Assembly: GCF_022410535.1 (NCBI RefSeq)
Contig: NZ_JAKNBL010000002.1
Span: 1 to 64,000, forward strand
DNA: 64,000 nt
DNA from: Pelotomaculum terephthalicicum JT
GTDB lineage: Bacteria > Bacillota > Desulfotomaculia > Desulfotomaculales > Pelotomaculaceae
Reading direction: 5' to 3'
The translations under genes were made by a program, and so were the position numbers. The notes under the pieces were generated by a model. That model saw only the letters and a program-made list of their open reading frames with translations. It was not told the origin of the DNA and did not search any database. Within the stretch, counting starts at the first letter, position 1; every line of letters starts with the position of its first letter. Shown here piece by piece: positions 1 to 8,253 of the stretch.

Positions 1-2
1 AG

Positions 3-419
3 CCGCCATTCAAAAACGCTGGCCGTGTGGTTGAATATCTCGGAAGATATACCCATCGTGTTGCCATTTCCAACAACCGCATTTTGAAGCTGGAAAACGG
101 AACTGTCACATTCAAGTGGCGTGACTACAGGGATGGCAATAAACAAAAACATATGAACCTGGCTGCCGATGAATTTATCCGACGTTTTCTTATCCACGTG
201 CTGCCTGACGGTTTTACCAAAATCCGGCATTATGGTCTGTTGAGTTCGGTTAATAAATCAACAAAACTACGACTGTGCAAAAAGCTTACAAATACGCTCG
301 TGAATGAATTTCCAAAAGACAGGCTGTCTACGATTGAACTTTTAAATCTATTGACTGGCAGGGATGTTACATTATGTCCTTGCTGCGGGGTCGGACATCT
401 CGTCAGGGCTTCCCCCTAA
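3..419 (+). CDS. IS91-family transposase, C-terminal part (cut by window edge)
   Basis: The reading frame is already open at the window edge and ends in TAA. The segment VEYLGRYTHRVAISN is the hallmark of IS91/ISCR-type rolling-circle (HUH, two-tyrosine) transposases, which cut one strand and replicate the element into a new site. The last residues hold a CPCC motif, probably part of a zinc site. About 138 codons are visible, so most of the catalytic domain lies outside the window. A GTG at 27 could be mistaken for a start, but homology continues upstream of it (PPFKNAGRVV). It lies in a cluster of mobile-element remains, so it may be inactive. The family call is firm; the state of the gene cannot be judged. 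Confidence 0.85.
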   Translation, partial: PPFKNAGRVVEYLGRYTHRVAISNNRILKLENGTVTFKWRDYRDGNKQKHMNLAADEFIRRFLIHVLPDGFTKIRHYGLLSSVNKSTKLRLCKKLTNTLVNEFPKDRLSTIELLNLLTGRDVTLCPCCGVGHLVRASP

Positions 420-616
420 AGGTAGAAACCGCATAGGACTTATCAAATGCCTCTTTATTGGGGGAGGGGGAATCTCTGTGCATTTGTTTGTAATTGTTAT
501 TCCTTTGAAACCACCTTGCGCATGAACGGCCTTGCTATATCAATATTTGTCATTCAATCGTAAGATGAATTTTTTAATTTCCCCATAGAAACTAGCGTCA
601 GCGCTTTCGTCCAATG

Positions 617-682
617 AAATTATCCAAAGTCAGCTCACGTTTTCGTAGAGCTATTTTTTGTTTTATTGACTTTGGATAATTT
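617..682. repeat. Perfect 16-bp inverted repeat, MITE-like
   Basis: The arm AAATTATCCAAAGTCA (617-632) recurs as its exact reverse complement at 667-682, enclosing 34 bp. No gene lies between 420 and 711. The size and perfect ends suggest a tiny non-autonomous insertion or the joined ends of a lost insertion sequence. It sits between the IS91-type gene and the truncated Mu-like transposase. Confidence 0.6.
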
Positions 683-689
683 ACTATTC

Positions 690-711
690 ATTATGTAGAG
701 CTCTACATAAT
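690..711. repeat. 22-bp perfect palindrome at the transposase break point
   Basis: Two 11-bp arms (ATTATGTAGAG and its reverse complement) abut with no loop. Transposase-like sequence begins immediately to the right. This could be two joined transposon ends or a recombination site. No known element was matched from memory. Confidence 0.5.
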
Positions 712-1299
712 ACCGGCAAGGTTGAAAAGTTTAACCAAACTGTCGATTCCTTCTTACGGGAATCTGCTCTGGAGAAACCGCAAACATTAGAAAGACTGAA
801 TGAATTATTCCAAATCTGGCTTTCTGAATGCTACCAGAATAAGCCGCACACTGCTCTGAAAAGCAATATGAGCCCGGAAGCCGCCTTTCACAGTGACAGC
901 CATCCCCTTATGTTTATCGAACCCCATGTTTTGGCTAATGCTTTTTTACACTGTGAATCCCGTAAAGTGGATAAGTCCGGTCGTATTAACTTTATGAGCA
1001 AAAAATATGAAGCGGGCTTAAGCTTCATTGGCTGCACAGTGGATGTCGTTTATGACCCGGCGGATATTTCCGAGCTTACGATCGAATATGAGGGCTATAC
1101 CCCTTTTAAAGCGAAAGAACTAACCATCGGTGAACGTGTCGGCAAACGTTCGGGATTACCGGAGTATTTGCAAAGAAAGCCCGCGGATTCTTCTCGACTG
1201 CTTACTGCCGCTGCATCTAGGAATAAAGAAAGACAAAACCGTCAAAACCAGGCGATCTCCTTTCGCAGTGTAGGAAAGGAGGATGGCCGTCATGTTTGA
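712..1299 (+). pseudogene. Mu-like DDE transposase, C-terminal remnant
   Basis: Translation from 712 gives GKVEKFNQTVDSFLRES, which carries the final glutamate region of an rve/DDE catalytic core. It is followed by a Mu-transposase-type C-terminal domain and a basic tail. The N-terminal DNA-binding domain and the first two catalytic aspartates are missing, and an in-frame stop lies at 667-669, so this is a remnant. The next gene, an ExeA-like ATPase, overlaps its end, as expected for a transposase/ATPase operon of the Tn552/Tn7-like type. The palindrome at 690-711 marks the break. An internal ATG at 868 would give only a 143-residue tail. Confidence 0.75.
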
Positions 1300-2092
1300 A
1301 TCCTTTTACAACTTAAATAAGGTTCCGTTTTCCAGGGATATTCCCACTGAATATTTATATAAATCGGCTGTCTTGGAGGAAACCCTGGGCAGACTTGAGT
1401 ACGCGGCCGAACGCAGATGGTTTGCGGTAATTACCGGAGACTGCGGGACAGGCAAAACGACCACTATCCGCTGTTATGCTGAAATCTTAAACCCCGCCAA
1501 ATTTAAAGTGCTCTATATCTCCGACTCCAGGCTTACCCCGCGTCATTTTTACAAAGGAATCTTAGAGCAGCTCGGACATGAAGCGAAATTTTACCGGGGC
1601 GATGCCAAGCGTCAGCTGCACCGGGAAGTGGAACTGATGCAGGTGGTTCACCACCAGCAGCCGGTTGTGGTCGTAGATGAAGCCCATCTTTTGGATAAAG
1701 AGATGCTGGAGGAAGTCCGCTTTCTCCTGAACATGAATATGGATGCCCAAAGCCCGATGGCCCTTATTCTGGTAGGGCAGACAGAACTCTGGGACCGGCT
1801 GCAATTACAGTCTTATGCCGCGATTCGCCAGCGGATTGATCTTCAGTGCAAGCTGAACTACTATGACCGCGCTGAAGCAGGTGCCTACATCAGGCAGCAT
1901 TTGGCTTATGCCGGCGCCACCCAGGATATCTTTTCCGACCAGGCCGTTGATGACATCTACCGCTTTTCCAGCGGAACCGCCAGACTGATTAACAAAGTAT
2001 GTACCCACGCCTTGATGTATGGCGCTCAAAACGGACACCGTATCATCGATGACCGGATGGTGAAACGGGTGATTGAGGGGGAACTGTCATGA
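1292..2092 (+). CDS. ExeA/TniB-like AAA+ ATPase of a transposon
   Basis: A 266-aa AAA+ ATPase with Walker A GDCGTGKTT near residue 50 and Walker B VVVVDEAHLL near residue 130, in the ExeA/TniB family that serves DDE transposases as target-selection ATPase. The SD GGAGG (1278-1282) is directly against the ATG at 1283, so the ATG at 1292 (MFESFYNLNKVPF) is the better start. It overlaps the transposase remnant at its 5' end and the next gene by 4 nt (ATGA). The protein looks intact, but without a full transposase the element is probably immobile unless helped in trans. Confidence 0.85.
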   Translation: MFESFYNLNKVPFSRDIPTEYLYKSAVLEETLGRLEYAAERRWFAVITGDCGTGKTTTIRCYAEILNPAKFKVLYISDSRLTPRHFYKGILEQLGHEAKFYRGDAKRQLHREVELMQVVHHQQPVVVVDEAHLLDKEMLEEVRFLLNMNMDAQSPMALILVGQTELWDRLQLQSYAAIRQRIDLQCKLNYYDRAEAGAYIRQHLAYAGATQDIFSDQAVDDIYRFSSGTARLINKVCTHALMYGAQNGHRIIDDRMVKRVIEGELS

Positions 2093-2346
2093 GCAGGCCT
2101 TTATTAAGCTTGGAAGATTACTTTATCCACACCGGCTTTTACGATTTGCTGCCCTTAGCCACTCAGTTGGCGGAGGAGTTCGGTTATGCGCCAAGCGAAA
2201 TGATTGAAGCTGTTTGCAAGGTTTACGATAAGCTTAAGCAGTATCCGCCCACCCGCAACAGAACAGCCTGGTTCAAATTGGTCTTTAAGGAAAAGCTCCA
2301 TGAAGCCAGAGAGGATATTTTAACATTTAAGGCGATGGACAGGTAA
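2089..2346 (+). CDS. Small third protein of the Mu-like transposon
   Basis: An 85-aa, mostly helical, soluble protein that starts inside the stop of the ATPase gene (ATGA overlap), so it is translationally coupled. No domain was recognised. A small protein in this position recurs in transposase/ExeA-ATPase operons of clostridia, so a role in transposition is inferred from context only. A 9-bp hairpin follows it. Confidence 0.6.
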   Translation: MSRPLLSLEDYFIHTGFYDLLPLATQLAEEFGYAPSEMIEAVCKVYDKLKQYPPTRNRTAWFKLVFKEKLHEAREDILTFKAMDR

Positions 2347-2370
2347 GTTTTCTTACCATCTGACGGACAG

Positions 2371-2397
2371 ACTGACCGACTTTCTTTTTCGGTCAGT
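2371..2397 (+). terminator. Hairpin terminator after the transposon operon
   Basis: ACTGACCGA pairs perfectly with TCGGTCAGT around a pyrimidine-rich loop and is followed by TTTA. It sits 24 nt after the stop of the small transposon protein. Confidence 0.6.
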
Positions 2398-2411
2398 TTA
2401 TCCGGCAGATT

Positions 2412-2460
2412 AGGGACAATTAACACCAGCTATTTCTGGACATTTTGCGGGAGTATTAAC
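2412..2460. repeat. Probable right end of the Mu-like transposon
   Basis: Two similar short units (GACAATTAACACC and GAGTATTAACACT) lie in direct order just beyond the terminator. Reading frame for an unrelated gene fragment starts here. Repeated end sequences are usual for transposons of this class. The boundary near 2455 is inferred. Confidence 0.4.
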
Positions 2461-2844
2461 ACTTTTCTCTTTTATGATGCTGATAAATCTATTGAAGGTG
2501 CTTATTTAAAAAGCTTAAATAAGGCAGATAGGTACTCACTCATTCTGATTTCACCAGAAGATATTTGTGTACATGTGAAACAATGGTCTGATAATGGAAA
2601 GAAAAAGGTAACAATGAGCTTTAATTATAGCGGAATCCGTTATTGGTATGTGAGCATAACAGATACTGAGTTCGAAAATATATATCTACAATATCCAGAT
2701 GGAAATTATAATTATCGTGAAAATTGCTTGCTTGTTGTGAGTTTACGGGATATGTATACAGATAAAAAGCATTATAAACCCGCTGGTGCCGACACTGTCG
2801 GTGTCGGGCAGACCAGACTGCCCTGGCTGGCCTTAAAGGCTTGA
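2458..2844 (+). pseudogene. Gene fragment cut by the transposon; dual-OB-domain-like
   Basis: The frame from 2458 reads NTFLFYDADKSIEGAYLKSL and continues through SFNYSGIRYWYVSITD to a C-terminal LVVSLRDMY segment. This resembles the C-terminal half of dual-OB-domain proteins, but that match is from memory and weak. No start codon with an SD is present. Coding quality ends near 2785, where GC-rich hairpins begin and the last 20 residues look random. The fragment appears to be the 3' part of a gene whose 5' part was separated by the transposon. Confidence 0.4.
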
Positions 2845-3320
2845 CTTTGTAAGTCAGCCAGCCCGGCCAGACTGCCCAGCACTAGGGTCCTGTCCGGGTC
2901 ATTCTCCGTGGTCCTTCAACCCCCAGCACCCGGAGCCCCCGACCCCAATCATGGGGGTCGGGGGCTCCGGGTGCTTCGCTGTGCCGGTGTAGACAATCGC
3001 CTCCCTTTTCTTCCATTGTACTGCAGCTCCGGCCCCCGTCGGCGCGGCCTCCGTGAACCTCCCGGGCAACTGTCAAGGGTACGCTCAAAAAAATATTTTT
3101 TAGTTTAGCCCTGGACTCTGGGTAAAAAATATTTTTTTGAGCCCGCCGCTAGCGGGTACTGGTTGCTGCCCATGCCAGGCTCCAGAGTTTGTTGCCGCGC
3201 CGGCCGCGCTAGGTCTAGTGCTGATAGTTCCGCTTCGACCGGCAGTTGCCGGTTTTACATAATGGCGGGCGGTTGCCCACCAAGGTATCAGGCGCTGATA
3301 CATACATGGTCAAGATTTGT
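2785..3320. repeat. Block of GC-rich hairpins without a gene
   Basis: About 530 bp hold at least five strong hairpins: a perfect 22-bp stem (2925-2946 with 2954-2975, 7-nt loop), a perfect 20-bp stem of an A/T run flanked by GCTC (3083-3102 with 3123-3142), CCGGCA/TGCCGG near 3240, GTATCAG/CTGATAC near 3283-3299, and CCCGC/GCGGG near 3143-3156. Short ORFs here have random composition. The pattern suits a structured repeat or RNA and not protein coding. Confidence 0.6.
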
Positions 3321-3657
3321 GCAGTTCGAGGAAGCTTACAAATTGTAACAACCGTAACTGGCACATTTTGTTATTTATACGCAATAAGGATCTGTCGCAG
3401 TAAAATGCTGGAAAACCCATGTTAAGACAATTATAGAATAAAAAAAGCCGATTTTCCCTATGATAAGGATAATCGACTTTCTTATTTTTCGAATTATATA
3501 GATGCCCATGAAAATTAAAAAAATGGCATATAGGCTTTGGGGTATACCACAACAGTAGCTTAACTCACAAAAAAGAAAAAGTCTATTCTTTTTTTGGGAT
3601 TTCAATTATATTTTTAATGCTGGCTTCCAAGCAAAATAAAATTTGGGAGGTTTTAAT

Positions 3658-4224
3658 GTGGAAAAAGTAAAAATCAAAAATTATCCTATGGTAAGTCCTG
3701 CTCCAACTGTCCTTATCGGAGCCGATGTAAATGGCAAACCTAACTATGCCACCGTTGGAGCATTTGGTGTGGTGTGTCTGGAACCAGTGTTTTACATCTC
3801 ATTAAAAAGCACTCATTATACAACTATTGGGGTTAAGGAAAATGGATATTTTAGTATCAATGTACCCTCGGCAGATATGGTTCAAATGACAGATTATTGC
3901 GGTATAGTATCGGGAAAAACAACAGATAAGGCAATTGTGTTTACTCCGTTTTATGATGAACTTGAAAAAGCTCCCATGATTAGCGAATGTCCGTTGAATT
4001 TTCTCTGTAAGATCATTCATAGCATTCCTATTTGCGGCTTTGAAGTGTTCTTTGGGGAGATAGTTTCTACATACCTAAATAAGCAATGCTTGACAGACGA
4101 CAAGCCTGACCCACTAAAAATCAATCCGATGATTATGATGGGTGCCAGTAACTTTGATTTAGGTCGGGCTGTGGGGAATGTGTTTAAAGAAGGTGTAGAA
4201 TATAAGAAATCACAAAATATATGA
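3658..4224 (+). CDS. Flavin reductase-like FMN-binding split-barrel protein
   Basis: A 188-aa protein with the flavin reductase-like fold seen in ferric/flavin reductases and FMN-binding electron-transfer proteins. The N-terminal PMVSPAPTVLIGADVNGKPNYAT and ISLKSTHYT segments are typical of the FMN-binding core. GTG at 3658 is chosen because GGGAGG lies 7 nt upstream; the longer reading from TTG at 3643 would put the SD inside the gene. It is monocistronic and outside the ICE, so it is probably resident chromosomal DNA. Substrate and partner cannot be told. Confidence 0.8.
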   Translation: MEKVKIKNYPMVSPAPTVLIGADVNGKPNYATVGAFGVVCLEPVFYISLKSTHYTTIGVKENGYFSINVPSADMVQMTDYCGIVSGKTTDKAIVFTPFYDELEKAPMISECPLNFLCKIIHSIPICGFEVFFGEIVSTYLNKQCLTDDKPDPLKINPMIMMGASNFDLGRAVGNVFKEGVEYKKSQNI

Positions 4225-4364
4225 TAAATATAAATAATGTCAGTAAGAATATTGTTAATTGGCATTTTAAGCTCATGCGACATAACCAGATACTAATTTT
4301 ACTATGGAAACCCGTTAAGGCGCTTACCCTTAAGACATTTTTGCAAACATCATTCTTAGGTAAG

Positions 4365-4520
4365 GAAGTTCAGGCCAGGCGGTTGCCCGGCCCTTTGGCT
4401 GGCGGGGATAAGGCAAGCTTAGGCCGGTTCTGGGGGTCTGCCGGCTCCGCTCAGCCGCTATGCCGGGGCAGCTTCGCCTATCGGGCGCGCTGCTTCCCGA
4501 CGTGCTCAGCTGTCACACGA
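4365..4520. repeat. Second GC-rich hairpin block
   Basis: Between 4225 and 4749 no gene is convincing. A GC-rich stretch shares short units with the block at 2785-3320 (for example GGCGGTTGCCC) and has several small inverted repeats. A 101-aa reading frame across it has no SD and biased, random-looking composition. AT-rich sequence without clear features follows to 4749. Confidence 0.45.
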
Positions 4521-4749
4521 GGATGATGTAAATAATTAAACGAAGGTTATTTTTTTACTCTGGATACTAACGATAGCGTCCTGTCGATACTGCCAGGATA
4601 TTTGTTTGTGTTACTAGGCTTGTCACCTTAGCGGTTAATGGGTAAGAATGTTGCTTTCAGGGGTTTACAGATACTGATAGATAATTAGGTTTTAATTAAA
4701 GAGAGAAATGAAAATGTTGGATAAAATGTTAGATAAAATGCAAAAATAA

Positions 4750-4773
4750 AAGGCCTCCGTTTTCGAAGGCCTT
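4750..4773. terminator. Bidirectional hairpin terminator near the ICE left end
   Basis: AAGGCCTCCG pairs with CGAAGGCCTT (one mismatch), with an A-rich 5' side and T-rich 3' side. It lies about 150 bp beyond the last minus-strand ICE gene. The stretch 4774-4922 shows nothing clear, so the ICE attachment site probably lies in or near it. Confidence 0.55.
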
Positions 4774-4922
4774 GATTTTCTTGTGGACACCGTGGAAAAA
4801 AGATTTCTTATCTTTCTCAAAAAAGAGCATCCAGTCCTCAAAATAAATCGGATTCTCCGCAGGCAATGACCAATTTTATGATATCATAAACCCTCAGGCT
4901 TTTCACTGTTGTGTTCAGACAT

Positions 4923-5789
4923 TCATGCGACTGTTTTCGGTCGGTGTACTCGACATTGATCATTCCTGCTCTGCTTTCTGCTGAAAGACGGCGGGAACTT
5001 GTTCGGCTGAACTGTGTCGGGCGGTGGCTTCAAATAGATGATTTGTTTCTGCGCCAATATTTTTGATGAAACAGAGCGTTCAAGAAACGGATAATCCCGC
5101 CAGCATAAAAAAGAATGTTTTCGCATATTTTTCATTCTTCTGTCGGTCGGAAGCATTGCGAGGATTTTGCTGTAGCTGCTGTCATTGCTTCGGTGCAGAG
5201 CATCCCCTTGGCGGGGAGGCTCACACGCTGTCACAAACGGCTCACACACCGTTCCAACGGACGCAGTAGTGTCTACTGCTTCATCGATGCGGCTATCGCT
5301 TACAGGGGCAAAGCTGGGTTCCATATTCGTGGCGTAATTTTCTGTATGCATAGCTTCAGCAAGGGCATCCTCCTGAATGACTTTCATGAGCGCCAGCTTG
5401 GAAAGGTTCCGTTCTGCCGCAAGGTCAATATAAAACGAACGCTGCTCATCGGTTTCACAGCATTCCAGTATCACGGCGTTCTGTGTCCAGCCAAGGGACT
5501 GTGCCCTTTCCATAAGAACCTGGTTGTTTTCATAAGTGCGGTAAAAATCACGCATCCTGCGGAGATTACGAAGAGAGAAGCCTTTCAGCGATGGAAATTG
5601 GTCAGCAAGCATTTCAGCCAAATGTGGGATAAATGCTTTTTCTCCCTGACGGCAGATACATTGACCGATCCGTGTATAAAGCTCCAGCAGTGCCCGATTG
5701 CAGGGCTTCTCGTCTTTTTTATAGCATTCAGCTACCGCAGAGGCAACCTGTTCCAGATACAGGGCACTGTTCTTTTTCAATGCTTTCAT
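4923..5789 (-). CDS. DUF1016 (YhcG N-terminal) domain protein
   Basis: A 288-aa protein. Residues 1-150 match the DUF1016 N-terminal region (LYLEQVASAVAECY, GFSLRNLRRMRDFY, LGWTQNAVILECC), found next to PD-(D/E)xK nuclease domains and in mobile elements. The C-terminal nuclease domain of full YhcG proteins is absent, and the last 85 residues have unusual composition, which may reflect a frameshift or erosion. ATG at 5789 has AGGAG upstream; the longer start at 5846 lacks one. It is the last gene of the minus-strand ICE module. Function unknown. Confidence 0.7.
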   Translation of the reverse strand: MKALKKNSALYLEQVASAVAECYKKDEKPCNRALLELYTRIGQCICRQGEKAFIPHLAEMLADQFPSLKGFSLRNLRRMRDFYRTYENNQVLMERAQSLGWTQNAVILECCETDEQRSFYIDLAAERNLSKLALMKVIQEDALAEAMHTENYATNMEPSFAPVSDSRIDEAVDTTASVGTVCEPFVTACEPPRQGDALHRSNDSSYSKILAMLPTDRRMKNMRKHSFLCWRDYPFLERSVSSKILAQKQIIYLKPPPDTVQPNKFPPSFSRKQSRNDQCRVHRPKTVA

Positions 5790-5873
5790 AGACTTCTCCT
5801 TTCCGGCTCCGTGAGAGCCTGTTTTTTTATGTACCCGGCAGAGCAAGCTCCGCCGGTGAAATGCTTGGAATTG

Positions 5874-6245
5874 TTAGTAGCTTTGTTTCATTTCAAGGCC
5901 GCCGTCCTGTTGTGCAGTTGCTTCATCCATATGAACGCCCAGCCGGTTGGGAAGATAATCACTCAGCCAAGTGCCGCCGAAGGCACTGTGTGACTGCAAA
6001 CGCCATATGGCGAGCTTTCCCATATGCAAATCCACATTTTCCACGGAAAACAGCAGATTGGTGCAGCCGTCATGCTCAAAAGCGAAAACCTCCTTGAAGG
6101 TATCGCCGTTTAGCAGGATACCTTCCTGTGTCAGCAGCTCGTTGATGCCGTTTACCCATTCTGAAAGCTCCCCGCCGCAGCCTTGAAGAATCAATCCTTC
6201 ACGGTCTGTCATGGCGCGAAGCTCATCTGTCGTAATTCGTTTCAC
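5874..6245 (-). CDS. Conserved ICE protein of unknown function
   Basis: A 123-aa soluble protein (VKRITTDELRAMTDREGLI at the start, FGGTWLSDYLPNRL near the end). I recognise it as a recurrent small protein of clostridial conjugative elements but know no function. GTG at 6245 is chosen because GGGAGG stands 7 nt before it; an ATG six codons upstream would overlap that SD. It follows the DUF4314 gene by 14 nt and is probably co-transcribed with it. Confidence 0.7.
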   Translation of the reverse strand: MKRITTDELRAMTDREGLILQGCGGELSEWVNGINELLTQEGILLNGDTFKEVFAFEHDGCTNLLFSVENVDLHMGKLAIWRLQSHSAFGGTWLSDYLPNRLGVHMDEATAQQDGGLEMKQSY

Positions 6246-6259
6246 GGTATGGCCTCCCT

Positions 6260-6541
6260 TCATTCCATTTTCATGCCGAACTGCTGAGTAGGACTTTCCT
6301 CCGGCTCAGACGGTGCCGGACGTGAAAGCACTGAGAAGCCGTCCTCGCCGGGAACGACACCGAGGGTGCGTCCATTGTCAAAGGTGCAGTGAAGCGTGCC
6401 GATGTCATCCACAAAATTTACCGTCCCTTCCGTACCCGGCGCAATGGGGGCGTAGGGATCATCCATACTGTCGAGGCGGATGCGGGTTCCGCTGGGATAC
6501 CGCTCCTTCATCCGCTGTGCTTTTTGATAATCAAAAAACAT
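6260..6541 (-). CDS. DUF4314 domain protein
   Basis: A 93-aa protein with the DUF4314 pattern YPSGTRIRLDSMDDPYAPI and PGTEGTVNFVDDIGTLHC, a small beta-rich domain frequent in clostridial ICEs and phages. Two ATGs lie close together after AGGAGG; the second (6541) has the right 7-nt spacing. Function unknown; context suggests an accessory ICE role. Confidence 0.8.
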   Translation of the reverse strand: MFFDYQKAQRMKERYPSGTRIRLDSMDDPYAPIAPGTEGTVNFVDDIGTLHCTFDNGRTLGVVPGEDGFSVLSRPAPSEPEESPTQQFGMKME

Positions 6542-6590
6542 TTTCATTCCTCCTGATTCAAATTTTCTGCCAGTTCCATGCAATATAGAA

Positions 6591-6623
6591 AATCAGGCGC
6601 GGGATATTTCCCCGCACCTGATT
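6591..6623 (-). terminator. Terminator after the recombinase operon
   Basis: AATCAGGTGCGGG and CCCGCGCCTGATT (minus strand) form a 13-bp stem with an 8-nt loop and a following TTTT. It lies directly after the third recombinase stop, separating it from the DUF4314 gene. Confidence 0.75.
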
Positions 6624-6633
6624 GCCGTTGCCC

Positions 6634-8253
6634 TTATATGATCTGCTCAATCTCCGTTCCGTCCTTGAAACGGATGAGCAGTTTTTCTTCGCTGAGTACC
6701 GTGATGGCACTGATCAACTGCCGCACCGTGACCTCGTCAAAGGTGGCGATGCCGGTGTCCACCGATTCCAGCTCGGCGGCAAGCTGCTCCGCCCGTTCAT
6801 CCGCCTGTTCGGTATCCTGCCGATTTTTCTCCAGCTCGCTCCGTTTGGCCACCAGTGCGGAGAATTCCATACTGACCTTTTTCAGTTCTTCATCGTATTG
6901 GGGGGAATCCGCTCCCACGGCGGCAGCAAGCTGGAGAAGCCGGTACTGCTGTTCCCGCAGTTGGGACAGCCTGCTGTCGATGGCTGCGAGGCTGGTTTCG
7001 CCGTTCTTCGGCAAAAGGGCTGTTCGGATGCTGTCCTGCAGAATCTCTTTCAAGCTCTTTTGGCTGAACATTTCGTTCATGGCACTGACCACCGCAGTGT
7101 GAATCCGGCTTTCCTCCAGCGTAGGGGCATCCTTGCAGAACTTTTTACCGTTCTCCAGACGGTTGATGCACCGCCAGACAATTTTTTTACCCTCCGGTCT
7201 GGTCCATGTCACTCTGCGGTAAGGGCTGCCGCAGTTCCCGCAGGATAACAGCTCCGTCAGCACATATTTGCCGCTGTATTTGGCAAGCTCGGTCTTGGCG
7301 GCTGTACTGACTTTTTTCAGGCTGGATCGCCGTGCCATTTCTTCCTGCACCCGCTGAAAGGTCAGCCGGTCAATGATGGCGGGATGGCTGTTCTCCACAT
7401 AATATTGGGGGAGTTCGCCGGTGTTTTTCTTGGTCTGTCGGGTGAAAAGGTCTGCGATGTAGGTTTTCTGGAGCAGGGCGTCTCCCATGTATTTCTCGTT
7501 TCGAAGCATCCCCCGTATCACGCCGTCATTCCACTTTTTATGCCCCCGCGCCGTTTTGATGCCGTCCGCCTCAAGGTCTGCGATGATTTTGGCTACGCTG
7601 TGTCCAATCAGATACCGTGAAAAAATCCTGCGGACGATTTCCGCTTCCTCCGGGTCGATTTCAGGCAGATTGTTCTCGCCCCTGCGGTAGCCTAAAAATC
7701 CGGCATAGTGAAAGTAAACCTTGCCGTCCTTGAAATTTTTGCGGTGTCCCCAGCGGATGTTGCCGCTCATGGACTCGCTCTCGGCCTGTGCCTGGCTCAT
7801 CATAAAGGTGAGGATCATTTCATTGTCCATGTAGAGGGTGTTGACATTTTCCTTTTCAAAGAAGACACCTACGCCCATCCGCTTGAGCCTGCGGACATAA
7901 TCCAAGCCGTCCAGTGTATTCCGGCAGAACCGGGACACCGATTTAGTGATAATCAGATCCACCTTGCCCTTTTCGCAGGCTTTAATCATCCGCAGGAAAT
8001 CCTTGCGCTTTTTGGTGGAGGTTGCGGTTTTGCCCTCGTCCGCAAACATATCCACCATGGTCCACTCCTGCTGGGCGGTGATTTTTTCAGTGTAATATTC
8101 AATCTGCGCCTGATAACTGTCGAGCTGTTCCTCAGAGTTGGTGGAAACGCGGCAGTAGGGCGCTACCCGCAGGCGCTGTTTGCGGATATCTTTCTGGTTG
8201 TGCTTGGGATCTGCGGGAATCACCGTGACTTTTCTCACTGCGCTTTCGGGCAC
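6634..8253 (-). CDS. Large serine recombinase (third of three)
   Basis: A 539-aa large serine recombinase. The N-terminal resolvase domain holds the catalytic serine in YCRVSTNSEEQLDSYQAQ, followed by a recombinase domain and a zinc-ribbon segment (SCGNCGSPYRR, then WRCINRL and later FC). A coiled coil follows (about residues 415-490). Such enzymes make staggered cuts at att sites through a phosphoserine link and catalyse ICE integration and excision. GTG start at 8253 has AAGGAGG. It overlaps the second recombinase by 19 nt, so all three are one operon. Confidence 0.93.
   Translation of the reverse strand: MPESAVRKVTVIPADPKHNQKDIRKQRLRVAPYCRVSTNSEEQLDSYQAQIEYYTEKITAQQEWTMVDMFADEGKTATSTKKRKDFLRMIKACEKGKVDLIITKSVSRFCRNTLDGLDYVRRLKRMGVGVFFEKENVNTLYMDNEMILTFMMSQAQAESESMSGNIRWGHRKNFKDGKVYFHYAGFLGYRRGENNLPEIDPEEAEIVRRIFSRYLIGHSVAKIIADLEADGIKTARGHKKWNDGVIRGMLRNEKYMGDALLQKTYIADLFTRQTKKNTGELPQYYVENSHPAIIDRLTFQRVQEEMARRSSLKKVSTAAKTELAKYSGKYVLTELLSCGNCGSPYRRVTWTRPEGKKIVWRCINRLENGKKFCKDAPTLEESRIHTAVVSAMNEMFSQKSLKEILQDSIRTALLPKNGETSLAAIDSRLSQLREQQYRLLQLAAAVGADSPQYDEELKKVSMEFSALVAKRSELEKNRQDTEQADERAEQLAAELESVDTGIATFDEVTVRQLISAITVLSEEKLLIRFKDGTEIEQII

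Noticed and set aside
2882-3348. Several overlapping ORFs of 60-70 aa
   Set aside because: They exist because perfect inverted repeats lack stops; residues are Pro/Arg/Gly-rich and read similarly on both strands.
4221-4526. 101-aa plus-strand ORF after the flavin-reductase gene
   Set aside because: No SD, overlaps the GC-rich hairpin block, composition looks random.
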